Below the pieces are notes generated by a model that was given only the letters and a program-made list of their open reading frames with translations, made no database searches and had not been told where the DNA came from. A stretch of DNA of 64,000 bases from Macrobrachium rosenbergii. Taxonomy: Eukaryota; Arthropoda; Malacostraca; Decapoda; Palaemonidae. Positions within the stretch are counted from its first letter, which is position 1; every line of letters begins with the position of its first letter. Of this stretch, positions 22,912-34,289 are shown in pieces. The stretch is from positions 36,239,125-36,303,124 of the forward strand of contig NC_089783.1 in the NCBI RefSeq assembly GCF_040412425.1, written 5' to 3'. The position numbers were made by a program, and so were the translations under genes.

Positions 22912-23425
22912 TACATAGATTAACAATAATGATGTGAAAATGACTGGGATTTAAATGAAAAGTAATAAGTGAAATCTTTTATAGTTTTTAGGTTTCTAAA
23001 CAAACCAGGTTTGATAAAATACAAAAGTCAACGCAGTCTTTGAAAGAGCATCATTATGAAATCAAATACATATCTCTCTATTAAGAAAGGTTTAGATGAA
23101 AATATTTAAATTGATTTTCAATTGGTTTTTACAAAGACTCTTGCTAGGTGAATGAATTATCAGTAGAGCCTGATGGACAACTAAAGGAATATTTTGGGTG
23201 CGTTACAACTTTCAAAGTCACACCTTAAATAATCACTTTGTAATAATTTATTCAATTATTTTTGTCTCTATGAAAATATCGACACTAATGTAGATGAATG
23301 TCTCGCCTTAAGAATCCAGGTGGTTTGAGAAAAGTCAGCCTGACCATAGTTCATCTATTTTCTGAATTACTTAATACGCAACGCTCGAGATTGTGCTTTC
23401 ATAAATCACTTATTACAAGCACTGA
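22910..23425. other. Unrecognised spacer
   Basis: No gene or familiar repeat seen. Confidence 0.5.
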
Positions 23426-23730
23426 ATGGAATATAAAATTTAGGCCAAAGGCCAAGCACTGGGACATATGAGGTCATTCAGCACCGAAAGGGAAATTGAA
23501 GACTAAAAAGATTTTGAGGTGTAACAGGGGGTAAACCTGGCAGCTGTACTATGAAACTATTATTAGGCAAGGGTGGAGGGGTAAGATGGATGGAATGAAA
23601 GAGAACATGGACGGAGGTACATCAAAAGGAACGAAAATGGTTTGCAGCTAGGGGCCGAAGGAACGCCAACAAAGAACCTTGAGTAATGCCTGCGGTGCGC
23701 CGCGTGAGGTGCACTGACGGCACTAATCCC
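23426..23730 (-). mobile_element. Rep-B copy (near full length)
   Basis: Carries all Rep-B landmarks: TTTAGGCCAAAGGCCAAGCA, ATGAGGTCATTCAGC, TTGCAGCTAGGGGCCGAAGG and GAGGTGCACTGACGGCACTA. The sense 5' end folds as an imperfect GTGC(A/G)CC/GGTGCAC hairpin (23690-23712). Short open frame on the minus strand is not conserved in length between copies. Confidence 0.88.
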
Positions 23731-24133
23731 CCAACGGAGCACCAATTATAAGCGACAATCGGAAAAATTTAGCGAATATTTCTTTCCACTTTGCTCGCTT
23801 GCATTTTCATGAAATGGAATTTGATTTACGTTCGATACATAAAGAGATTTCGATACCGATATCCAAAAATTTCCCCGCTCCACATTTTTGCCATCTCTCT
23901 CAGTATTTGATTCATATGTGCATATATTTCTGGAGCAACAACAATTTCCGTTGTGTGGATTGCCACCTCTCTCCGATATTCCGCTAATTTATTCAATTCT
24001 CTTTATTTACGTTCGTTTTGTACAGCTCCCTATTTCTCTTCCATTTGCATATTTTTCTCAAGTTAAAACACTCATTATAAAACGTATTTATTTATCTGTT
24101 TACCATCAACAAGTTTAAAAGCGATATAATTCA

Positions 24134-24135
<2 letters not shown>
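23731..24135. other. Unrecognised spacer
   Basis: Two overlapping short plus-strand ORFs (23799-24118) without domain evidence. Confidence 0.45.
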
Positions 24136-24206
<71 letters not shown>

Positions 24207-24306
24207 TTAATTCATTATTGTTTGGTTATGATAATATATATTCTTATAAGAACATGAACAAGCTTAGTAATATCTGAAGGAAGAGAATGTCGAACACTTC
24301 TATACG

Positions 24307-24380
<74 letters not shown>
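24136..24380. repeat. Two (GA)n arrays
   Basis: 24136-24203 and 24310-24380, separated by about 105 bp of unique sequence. Confidence 0.97.
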
Positions 24381-24383
<3 letters not shown>

Positions 24384-24601
24384 TTTCTTTTCTTGTGTTC
24401 CGCGACAAAGTTTGCATACTCATCAACAGCAGTGGAGTCTAATTTTGTCTCAGTGCGTTGACACAGCTAAACAAATATATTTGAATTTAGCAAAAATGTG
24501 GTAAACATTTGCCTTTCAGCTCTCATGACTATCCAACGCCAACAAATTAATAACCATTAAAGAATACATCAGGGAGCTTGATATTATTATTTGAATAAAG
24601 G

Positions 24602-25013
24602 TTTTTAGTTTTCCGTAAAAAAAAAAAAAAAAACTTGTGCCGGCTTTGTCTGTCCATCCGCACTTTTTTCTGTCCGCCCTCAGATCTTAAAATCTACTGA
24701 GGCTAGAGGGCTGCAAACTTGTCTGTTGATCATCCGCCCTCAAATCATCAAACATAAAAAATTGTAGCCCTCTAGCCTCAGTAGTTTTTATTTTATTTAA
24801 GGTTAGACTTAGCCATAATCGTGCTTCTGGCAACGATATAGGATAGGTCACCACCGGGCTCTGGTTAAAGTTTCATGGGCCGCGACCCATACAGCATTAC
24901 ATTGAGACCACCAAAAGATAGATCTGTTTTTGGTGGGCTTGATTATACGCTGTAGCGGCTGTACAGAAAACTCGATTGCGCCGAAGAAACTTCGGTTCAG
25001 ATTTTACTCGTTT
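24602..25013 (+). mobile_element. Rep-A copy 5
   Basis: Near full length. The 5' hairpin is replaced by an A run (GTAAAA then poly A, 24616-24632). Palindrome, middle region, inverted 5' motif and most of the terminal hairpin are present. Confidence 0.92.
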
Positions 25014-25149
25014 ATTTCCATTCTGTTCATTTCATCGAGATGTTATTCTATGCTTCCAATACTTTTTGAGATTTAATTTGCGTTCAGTGTCTGATTTTTG
25101 ACGAGGTTAACCATTTAGCTGTTGTTCATGAATGTGAACTCTTATTAAT

Positions 25150-25650
25150 AACTACGATCGGTACTGGTGACATTGTATGATATGAATCAATAATTACTGA
25201 AGCTTCTTTTTTTATCAAAGTTTTCTCACTTTCGTGATTTGTATCATTACTATATATGCCAGTATAGAGTAATAAAAGTAACATTCACTTTTATTTACTG
25301 GCATGTATAGTAACCAACATGTGATATTCGATTATTTTTATTCAACCTTTATCGAAATTAAAGTATTTTTCTTATTAAGATTATTCTCAAAATGCTAGTT
25401 AGCAGAAAAATATAATATAATTAGTATCGTTACAATTACAACTACTCAAATAATTAATACTTCTGACACTGTGCATAGCACGAGTATGAAGCGAGTCAAT
25501 TACTGAAGCTTTTTTTTATCAGTGTTCTAATTTTTATTATTTATATTATCATAGATAATACTATTTTTACATGCGGGTACAGTAATTCCAAATGGAAATT
25601 GGAGATTATTTTTCAGTCAACATTTATCGAAATAATAGCTATTTTAATTA
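25150..25650. repeat. Diverged direct duplication between two inverted Rep-A copies
   Basis: Landmarks TTACTGAAGCTTCTTTTTTT, CATTACT, TTATTCAACCTTTATCGAAAT in the first half recur as TTACTGAAGCTTTTTTTTAT and CAGTCAACATTTATCGAAAT about 300 bp later. Confidence 0.7.
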
Positions 25651-25660
25651 TTAGAAAAAA

Positions 25661-26026
25661 CAAGTAAAAAATGCGCCGAAGTTTTCTGTACAGCGTATAA
25701 TGCTGTATGAAACTCTCAGCCACGGCCCATGAAACTCTCAGCAGCGGCCCATGAAAATTTAAGCCACGGCCTGGTGGTGGCCTGTGTTGTTGGCACCTAT
25801 AGCGGTGCCAGGCACACATTATGACTAACTTTACTTAAAAATAACAAAAACTACTGATGCTAGAGGGCTGCAATTTGGTTTGTTTGATGGCTGGAGGGTG
25901 GATGATCAACATACAAATTTTCAGTCTTCTAGCCTCAGTAGTTTTGAAGATCTGAGGGCGGACAGAAAAAGTGCGGACGGACAGACATAGCTATCTCAAT
26001 AATTTTATTCTATAGAAAACTAAAAT
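25661..26026 (-). mobile_element. Rep-A copy 6
   Basis: Minus orientation, with a shortened terminal hairpin (ATGCGCCGAAG then directly TTTTCTGTACAG) and an internal partial duplication of AAACTCTCAGC..GGCCCATGAAA. Tail faces copy 5 across the duplicated spacer. Confidence 0.9.
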
Positions 26027-26361
26027 TTATTTAATTAAAGCTTACGTAAAAAAAATATAGATTTTCTCTGAACTTGGACAAAGGATAAAAATGAAAGAAA
26101 ATAAAACCATAAAAAGTAAAGGTGTAAGAACAAACTAACCTTGAAATCTAAAGCGCAAGAAAATTGCCCTAATTTTCTCTTAATCACAAAATCCTTTTCC
26201 CTTTTTCATCTTGTCATGTTTACCTCACCCGTAAGGTTAATTGGTGTTACTACTTAGTTCATTTCGAATTATTATTAGATTTTCTTAACGTTGCTAATTA
26301 GGAAGCTTTTTATTCTTGCGTAAGTGGTTAGAGGGATGCATCTGAAGGCAACATTGTCAGC

Positions 26362-26711
26362 AGATAATTAAGACAAGTAACTATAGAGAATTCGTTACCG
26401 AAAGTAATACGATGGTTTATAGACTACAGGTCATGAACCAACCTTGATTTTCGTAATGCAGTCCAGAGTGCTTGCATATCTATTTCATTATTTTAGACCT
26501 TAATATTGATTGAAATGTAGGACTTTTACATCGAGATAACTAAAAGAAGTAATTATCAAGAATGCCATACAGAAAGAAATACGATGGTTTATCGATTACA
26601 AGTCATGAGCCAACCTAGATTTTCGTAATGCAGTCTAGAGTGCAAGCATATTCATTTCATTATCTTGTACCTTTATATTAAACGAGGTGTAGGACATCAA
26701 CTTCAAGATTT
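26362..26711. repeat. Two direct repeats of about 175 bp
   Basis: 26362-26535 and 26536-26711 share AATACGATGGTTTAT, TTTTCGTAATGCAGTC, AGAGTGC, TTCATTAT and GTAGGAC. Confidence 0.85.
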
Positions 26712-27064
26712 AAAGACCGGTTTGAATGAATGAAACATTTGTTACGCTTTTAGTTGGCTCTCGTAAAAATAAAACTTATATCATAGACGAGATATATTTT
26801 GGTTAGTAATAACACCCTACGTCAACTTTTTCTCTTGCTATTAATCATATATCCATTATTTGAGAACAAAGGAGACAAAAATTAAGTATAAAAGATCTAG
26901 GAAATTGAATTACTGTCACAAGATTTTCAAAAAAATTATTATGAGTTATTTATTTCTTTCCTGCAAAGCAACGGAACCTTAAACCCGAGCCTCGAGATGA
27001 TAAATAAAATGAAGTTACTTATGCAACTAAACGAGTGTTAATATGCACTTACAACCAAAATAAG

Positions 27065-27067
<3 letters not shown>
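26712..27067. other. Unrecognised spacer
   Basis: No gene seen. Confidence 0.5.
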
Positions 27068-27105
<38 letters not shown>

Positions 27106-27259
27106 AAACATACAATGTCCTTCCTGGAGCAATAAATATCCACTTTCCTTTGCACTTGGACATTCACACACTCCAGACCGTATTCACCATAGAAATTGAT
27201 ATATCATGTGGATGAGAGTATGGTTCTTTTTTAGTAGCTATATTTGTGTGACAATAGTG

Positions 27260-27347
<88 letters not shown>

Positions 27348-27460
27348 GCCTCTGTCTACCTGTAACCCCCCTCTCTGTCTTTCTGTCTCTGTCTCTCGCT
27401 CTCTCCTTTCTGTCCGTCTCTGTCTCTCTTTTCCCCTCCTGTCTATATGTTTGTCTGCCC

Positions 27461-27508
<48 letters not shown>
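27068..27508. repeat. CT-rich microsatellite cluster
   Basis: (CT)n at 27068-27102, 27262-27346 and 27461-27508, with a degenerate CTGT/CT tract in between. Confidence 0.95.
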
Positions 27509-27510
<2 letters not shown>

Positions 27511-27762
27511 CCCTTCTTCTAAATTAGATTTTGCGTTGCTAAATTCAAATACGGCAATAGATATCTTATGGGAAAAAATGTCATCTTATTTTTATTGTAT
27601 TTTCCGCATTTCTCAATAAAATTGTATAATTCATAACAGATAAACTTGTTTCACTGTTATTGTTGTTGTTTTTCTAGTCATTTTTGTTATTGTAATTGAT
27701 ACTGGTGGAATGATGAAAAATTGGTATTAACAAAACTCTACTTTATCAATAACTTACATTCT

Positions 27763-27841
<79 letters not shown>

Positions 27842-28204
27842 TCGTCTATTTTCAAATGTGTCTTTAGTAAACAAATGTATATACGCCAACCCTATAACAA
27901 CTCCCTCAAAAATCAAAAATATAAATTTGGGTTGAAAACCAACTTCAAAGAATATTAAAACTTACATTCACGATATTCCACGCGGAGGAAACTCCTCGGC
28001 ATCTAATAAGTTCCAGCGTAGGGGAAGCAACTAACGGAAAACCCAATGGAAAACCCAACGAACCGTTAAAGGAAAACCCCGTGGACTAGGGAATAGGGTA
28101 AATACAAACATCTGTTTACGAAGTTTTCACTGGCTGCATTCGGTAAATATTTCGTAGCGGACGAATATATTTGTGTATACATATATTCGGTGCTGTAATT
28201 AAGC
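27509..28204. other. Spacer with (TA)n at 27765-27838
   Basis: Apart from the TA array nothing is recognised. Confidence 0.55.
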
Positions 28205-29070
28205 GGCGCAGGCTTCAGTCAGTGTTGCAATGGAACGCGCTATGTGCTGGGATAAAATTCCACTATTTCCTTCGTTTCAGCATTTTGCTAAGCAGACCTT
28301 TCAGTTAAACTTCAGATATATTGAACTGAATATAAAATTTAGGCCAGAGTCCAAGCACTGGGACCTATGAGGTCATTCAGCGTTGAAGGGGGAAATTGAC
28401 ACTAAAAGATTTGAAAGATGTACAAGCAGGAAAACCTCGCAGTTGAGCTATGAATCAATTGTTTGGAGAGGGCGAGAAGTAAGCTGGAAGAAAGAGAATA
28501 TGAAAGGAGGAACAGTAAAAGGTAACTTCAGACACATTGTCACTTCTCCATATCTTTCATTTTTATTTTTATTTCGTCTTTCATTTTTATCTATCTGTGC
28601 ATCTGTTCCCGCCTCTATGTTATTATTAAATTTATGCTTGCACTGACTCTCACGATTGCATTCTGGGAGAATACTGAAATCTTGCATGAAATGATTTCAT
28701 TTGTCTTTTATAAAGTTGACATCTTCAGTCAGTGTTTCAATAAAACGCGTTTTGTATATACTTGAATTAGGTTCCATTATTTTTTTTTTGTTTCAGCATT
28801 TTGGAAACCGGGACTCTAAGTTCAACTTGCAATTCATCGTCAGCTCTGCATATTTCTCATTTCATTATGTTCACCACGTCCGAATATTACGATATGTTTT
28901 CTTCATTTATTTTACATCCTTTTGTGCACCTGTTCCCCATTCTATATTAATATTTGTTCCCCCTTCTATATTAATATTAACTTTATGCTCTGACTTTTTC
29001 AACTGGGCTTTAGGAGAGAGAATAGAAACCTTGCAGAAAAAATATAATTTTTTCTTTCATAAAGTTTCTT
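28205..29070. repeat. Diverged tandem duplication, one copy interrupted by Rep-B
   Basis: First copy about 28205-28715, second about 28722-29070. Shared landmarks: CTTCAGTCAGTGTT(G/T)CAAT, TTTCAGCATTTTG, TTCAACTT or TTAAACTT, GCACCTGTTCCC (or GCATCTGTTCCC), TTATGCT. The first copy contains the Rep-B insertion and the second does not, so the second acts as an empty-site comparison. Confidence 0.75.
28322..28521 (-). mobile_element. Rep-B copy, truncated at its sense 5' end
   Basis: Keeps the AATTTAGGCC end but ends inside GGAGGAACAGTAAAAGG. Flanked by AACTTCAGATATAT (28308-28321) and AACTTCAGACACAT (28523-28536), a 12/14 match that looks like a target-site duplication. This truncation pattern fits target-primed reverse transcription with minus as sense strand. 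Confidence 0.8.
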
Positions 29071-29120
29071 AAATAAAGTAACAACAGTATATGGATTCCT
29101 CTTCAGATCAACATACGCGA

Positions 29121-29528
29121 TTTTTAGTTTTCTGTAAAAGAAAACTATTGTGCCGCCTTTGTCTGTCCGCCCAACTTTTTTTGTCCGCACTTTTTCTGTC
29201 CGTCCTCAGATCTTAACAACTACTGAGGATACAGGGCTGCAAATTGGTATGCTGATCATCCACCCTCCAATCATCAAACATACCAAACTGCAGCCCTGTA
29301 TCCTCAGTAGTTTTTATTTTATTTAAAGTTAAAGTTGGCCATAATCGTTCTTCTGGCAACGATATAGGATAGTCCACCACCGGGCCCTGGTTAAAGTTTC
29401 ATAGGCCGCGGCTCGTACAGCACTATACCGAGACCGCCGAAAGACAGATCTATTTTCGGTAGCCTTGATTATGAGCTGTACAGAAAATTTGATTGCGCCG
29501 AAGAAACTTAGGCGCATTTTTCACTTGT
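29121..29528 (+). mobile_element. Rep-A copy 7, with matched changes in both palindrome arms
   Basis: Near full length. The left arm (29217-29255) has GAGGATACAGGG where other copies have GAGGCTAGAGGG, and the right arm (29272-29312) has the exact complement CCCTGTATCCTC. The terminal hairpin near 29494-29516 has one mismatch pair. Ends CACTTGT. Confidence 0.93.
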
Positions 29529-29867
29529 ATTTTTTTACCCAGTGATTCAGTTTTATCTTTAATATTCTACACAGCGCTACAAGAGTCACGCGATTAATCA
29601 GTTTTCATTGTATCATTATGTAGCACCCCTTGAAGCCATACTTTGTAGCTGTAGTTCACTGAATAGGGACACCATGTTAGTGACCAATGAATTATGATTA
29701 TTGTAACCAACGTCACTCCCAGTTTGCAAAAAGCATCAATATCTGATACATTTTTCCAGGTTCTTGTGCTTCTGCCTTTATCCTACGTTAGCGAGTAGAA
29801 ATTTGTGCTCTCAGATATCTGCATAATATGAAATAATCCTCTCTATCAGAAGCTCTAGAAAATTATG
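29529..29867. other. Unrecognised spacer
   Basis: No gene seen. Confidence 0.5.
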
Positions 29868-30690
29868 ATAGTGTCATTTTCACTGTTTGACATTAGTTGT
29901 CTCCTTCAAATATCTCATTATTGCTTTCCAGGTCAGTTTCTGGATGACATGAATATTAGAGGTATATAAATGAGTTTCAGTTTCACTTTTCACTATTAGT
30001 TGCCTCTGTCAAATATCTCATTAGTACTTTCCAGGTCAATTTCTGGAAGCCATGAATATTAGAGGTATATAAATGAGTTGCAGTTTCACTTCTCATTATT
30101 AGTTGTCTCCGTCAAATATCTCACCATTGCTTTCCAGGTGAATTTCTGGAAGACAAGAATATTAGAGGTATATAAATAAGTTTCAATTTCACTGTTCATT
30201 GGTCCTTGTCTCCGTCAAATATCTCATCATTGTTTTCCAGGTGAATTTCTGGAAGACATGAATAATAACGGTATATAAATGAGTTTCAATTTCACTGTTG
30301 ATTATTAGTTGTCTCCTTCAAATATCTCACTATTGCTTTCCAGGTGAATTTCTGGAAGCCATGAATATTAGAGGTACATAAATGAGTTTCAGTTTCACCG
30401 TCTGATACTGTTGTCTCCATCAAATAGCTCATCATTGCTTTCCAGGTGAATTTCTGGAAGCGATGAATATTAGGGGTAAATAAATGATTTTCAATTTCAC
30501 TGTTCATTATTAGTTGTCTCCGTCAAATATTTACCATTGGTTTCCAGGTCAACTTCTGGAAGACAAGAATAATAAAAATATATAAAAGAGTTTCAATTCA
30601 CTGTTTGTGAATTGTGGCATTCTGTTGTCTACGTAAAATATTTTACAACTGATTTCCAGATGACTTTCTGAAAGCCACGAATAATGCGGT
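29868..30690. repeat. 104-bp tandem repeat, about eight units
   Basis: TTTCCAGGT (or variant) recurs near 29924, 30028, 30131, 30233, 30336, 30438, 30541 and 30651, spacing 102-110 bp. Unit contains GTCTCCGTCAAATATCTCA, AATTTCTGGAAG, ATGAATATTAGAGG and TATATAAATGAGTTTCA. Minus ORF 30292-30507 repeats with the unit and is a by-product. Confidence 0.92.
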
Positions 30691-30946
30691 ATGTAAATGA
30701 TACATTCACGTGCAATTTCGAAAGATGGCTTTCCCTGTTAGATGAAAGTGCCAGACACGTAATGTCAAGTTTACGGATTTTTGCAAAGTCATTATTTCTC
30801 AAGGATCCTAGCTACAAGGCAGATGAGTTTACAGAAAATGATTCGGAAAATTTTCAAATACTCAAACCCGCAGGTTGTAAGGTCCAGCGTTTGAGTTAAT
30901 TGTGTGAGGTGATTTTCATTGAATTAATTTTTTACAGGAAATTCGA
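30691..30946. other. Short open frame of unknown meaning
   Basis: Plus ORF 30684-30899 (71 codons) starts in the last degenerate 104-bp unit and has ordinary amino-acid composition, but no recognised domain and no neighbours that support it. Confidence 0.25.
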
Positions 30947-31021
<75 letters not shown>

Positions 31022-31446
31022 AAAGATGAAACCTATTCATATGGAACAAGCCCACAGGGGCCATTCACTTGGAATTCAAGCTTCCAAAGAATATGGTGTT
31101 CGTTGGGAAGAAGTAAAAGGAGGTAAAGGGAAATGCAGAAAGAAGCGATCCAACTTATTAAAAAAAATTAATTAACAAATTAACAAATGATAAAAATGAA
31201 ATGTATTAAAATGCTGGGAGAATAGTATTAGGGTAGTAATGCATTGCACCTTCACTTGAACTTCTGAAGTTCCAACTGCACGACATCCTCTGGGAGGCTG
31301 TTCCACAGCCCAACGGTGTGAGGAATAAAGGACCTCTGGAACTGAGAAGTTCGACAGCGAGGCACATTTACTGCAAATTTGTGCTGCTGTTCAGAGAATC
31401 TGGTTGCTCTGGGCAAGAAAGTGATGTGAGGCTGCTGTAGCGTAAG
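30947..31446 (-). mobile_element. Rep-C copy: LINE 3' end, best preserved
   Basis: Plus-strand order: (ATT)n tail 30947-31019, 3' UTR signature (CATATGGAACAAGCCCAC, TTGGAATTCAAGC), AT-rich UTR, then the end of a coding region on the minus strand. Truncated where it meets a Rep-D tail at about 31444. Confidence 0.92.
31252..31446 (-). pseudogene. LINE ORF C-terminal remnant within Rep-C
   Basis: About 64 codons open without a start codon, ending in TGA at 31252-31254. Includes RCRTSQFQRS then FIPHTVGLWNSLPEDVV and QLELQKFK. The pattern FxPRT(V)xLWNSLP is typical of the C-terminal end of several LINE clades (CR1/Jockey-like groups); clade not decided. 5'-truncated, so non-functional. Confidence 0.85.
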
Positions 31447-31480
31447 TTAATCAGCTCAGTGGTCTGGTAAAACTAAGGTA
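31444..31480 (+). mobile_element. Rep-D 3' tail fragment
   Basis: TTAATCAGCTCAGTGGTCTGG followed by AAACTAAGGTATACTT and a T run. Same wording as the 3' end of the SINE at 35.5 kb. Confidence 0.75.
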
Positions 31481-32945
31481 TACTTTTTTTTTTGTAGCCT
31501 AAGTCGATTTCTTCATTCAAATTACTGTTTTAAGTTAAAATATTAATCGTTTTCATGTCGGTAAACCTTCTCCACACAGGTTGTGGGGAATAAGCTATTT
31601 CCCGTGAGAGCGCAGTTCCACTTTATATTTCAACATTTGCATCTGCATGTAAGGAAACACCAGCATTTCAGATCTGAGAGAATTTAGTTGCCTCTGTCAG
31701 ATTTCAAGTTCTCCTCTAGTCATTCGCTCAGGCTTGCCCTTGTCACAGGCGGATTATATTCAATCTTTACATTTAATCTTTCTATGACAACATAAAATTT
31801 GATAATTGCTTTAGAATCCTGCACTCTGTTTTACTGTCAAGAATAATTTATAATAACTGCGATAGAATTTGTTTAATGCTTCGTGACAATTATTTTTAAT
31901 ATCCTAGAAGACTAGTGTAACTGAAGATATTACGACGCGCAAATTTGATTTTACAGTTGATTTAACGTCAGTCGCTGGAAAACAATTAAAATATGCAAAT
32001 AACCGTGCACGTCTCTGGGTCTGAAAGGAGAAGACATGAAACCTTTAAACATAAACATCACAACAAATCAATGAAAATATTTTATAGCCTATAAACGTAT
32101 TGCGATTTTCGCTTATGATTCTGAAGTCGATTTATAACAGCTTAAAACATTTACGCTTTAGTTCAGCTTCGGAAACTTCTTCTTCTTCTTCTTCGTTTAA
32201 CGTGCTTTTTTCCCATTTTTCATACGGGGTAAGCACTAGCAGAGTCAAAATTGAAACCAACACTTGATAATAAACTGTTTCTTTTACCAAAGACATGACT
32301 TTTTCTAAATCTTCAAAACTAAGAACATTAACTATAAAACCGATAAAATAAAGGGAAATCGCGCTTTTTAATTAGAAATATCTATTACTAATCTGCAAAT
32401 GATTTCTAATGGCATTATTGCAATTCATAATAGCAGCCTAATATCCACAACGAATTCCAGGCGTTTAATTAAAACCATTGTATTCATACTATCAGGAACA
32501 TATATAAGCAATTTATTTTTTGAATTGCCGGAGTTAAAATATGGTGGATTCAAGTTTTTTTTTTCTCTCTCTCTCTTTTCAAGGCTAAAAACCTGTACGG
32601 TCAATTGCTCGTTTTATTTGTTTTCTTTAGTGACCAATATTAAATCAACCGTGAAATTAAATCTGTGCGTCGTAAAATCTTCAATAATTTTTCTTTGAAT
32701 TAATGTATTCCGTGATACATACAGTATCTGCAACGTACTCCCTTCAGCATAAATTACACTATTACATAAATTTGATGATATAAGTATAAGAGGATTAAAT
32801 GCGACACGGGATACTTACTTTCAAACTCCAGTTATGGCTACAGCTTTCCTTTTCAATATTCTTGGTCCTCTCAAATTTTTATCCTGCAAATAGTATATGA
32901 GGCGGTTAGTTGCAGAGGAAGGTAAGCACCAAAATTAAAAAGTGG
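31481..32945. other. Unrecognised spacer
   Basis: 1.5 kb AT-rich sequence with only a small CTT run near 32181-32198. No gene seen. Confidence 0.5.
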
Positions 32946-33122
32946 AGAAAAACGCAGTTAAAGTTTGGCAATATTCAACACGCGATCACTTTTGAATAAA
33001 AAGAGCTAGAAAGCTGGGGTTGGTCTTAAAAATAAGCTCATCTCTTCTGCTTTATGAAACAAATCCAATTCTTTTAATATATTCGCATTTTGAATATTGC
33101 CAAAAAATAACTGCGTTTTTCT
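32946..33122. repeat. Inverted repeat, about 33-bp arms, 110-bp loop
   Basis: 32946-32979 and 33090-33122 share GAAAAACGCAGTTA and TTTGGCAATATTCAA in opposite orientation with few mismatches. Confidence 0.75.
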
Positions 33123-34289
33123 TTTTTTTAAATGCATTTATTAGGTTAAAAAACACTTTAATCGATGTTCATTTCCTAAAAAAAAGTTATTTATACGAAT
33201 TGTGTGTATCTAATAAACATACATTTTTCAGCATTTTTGTGCCCACGCGCGTGCGCGCAATATGCGCAAAAAGATTCCTAATGTGTTTTTTTTACAGCTG
33301 AAAATCACTTTAATTTAGTTATAACCCTAAAATGTATCATTATACATCTATTTCGAACACTATTAAGCAATTGTGTGCAATTTGCGCACATACGCGCGCG
33401 CCCCTAAAGTGCCACAAAAAAATGGTTGCTTCCGAAAAATCGATATAAAATAAAACTATTTTTTTTAAAGTGTCCAGTTTTATTTTCCTGCCTAGCATTA
33501 TTATAAACAATTTAATAATATTTTGCACTCAATGACGTGCTAAACAATAATAATACAGACGGCCACGAATGCGTCCAAAGACCCTGAGCTAAAGGTCAAT
33601 GACCTTGGGAACCGATCAGCAGTTGCCTTTCTTCCGTACGCACACTAAGCTTCACTGACGAGAGGACATTAATGGCTGTTGGCTTTCATAATGCCTGTCA
33701 TCTAACACAATCATGCAACAGCATTGTTTTTTCACTGCCTCCTCCCTCCCCCAATAGCAGTTCCGGGTCCAACCACACTACAGCATCTTTTTCAAGTAAC
33801 TTCGGCCGTTAGACCCGGAGATAAAAAATTATTCTCTATCCACTAGTAAAGACGCTCTGGTCAGCCAGCTACCCCAAAGGGGCCTGCTGCTATTCAGACT
33901 GCTGAATACGGCTGAAAAACATGTCTGATTCAGACATCTTGTGTGTCGTGAAACCGACGCTCTGCATCGCTTCCCAGCTCTAACTAACTATAGGCCTAAC
34001 CATCTGTGGCATCATGTCGATTTCGTACTATGCTTCTTACGCGATATTATTCGTTTTAAACAAACAACCAACAGCAGGTGAACATTCTCTGGTGTTTTTT
34101 TACCTAGACAAGGGTGATTGCCCCAAACTGAAAAAAATGCAGCCGAGAGGTAGCCCCAAATAGCCCGAATGGTAAGGGTATAGTCTTGCGCGCATTCTGG
34201 GTCTCAAACGAACTTTTGCCACAACGATTAAATTCTTTGGTATTAATTAAAAAATTACTAATAATAATGAGAAAAAATTTACCAGCATC
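33123..34289. other. Spacer with alternating purine-pyrimidine GC patches
   Basis: Two CG-alternating patches (33244-33268 and 33383-33403) are roughly inverted relative to each other. No gene seen. Confidence 0.55.

Noticed and set aside
23563..23745. Minus-strand ORF inside Rep-B (SAPHAAHRRHYSRFF), with similar frames at 36868 and 52055
   Set aside because: The frame is interrupted at different places in each copy; treated as non-coding SINE-like sequence.
29868..30690. CRISPR-like array
   Set aside because: The 104-bp period is a plain tandem repeat without distinct spacers, and the DNA is eukaryotic.
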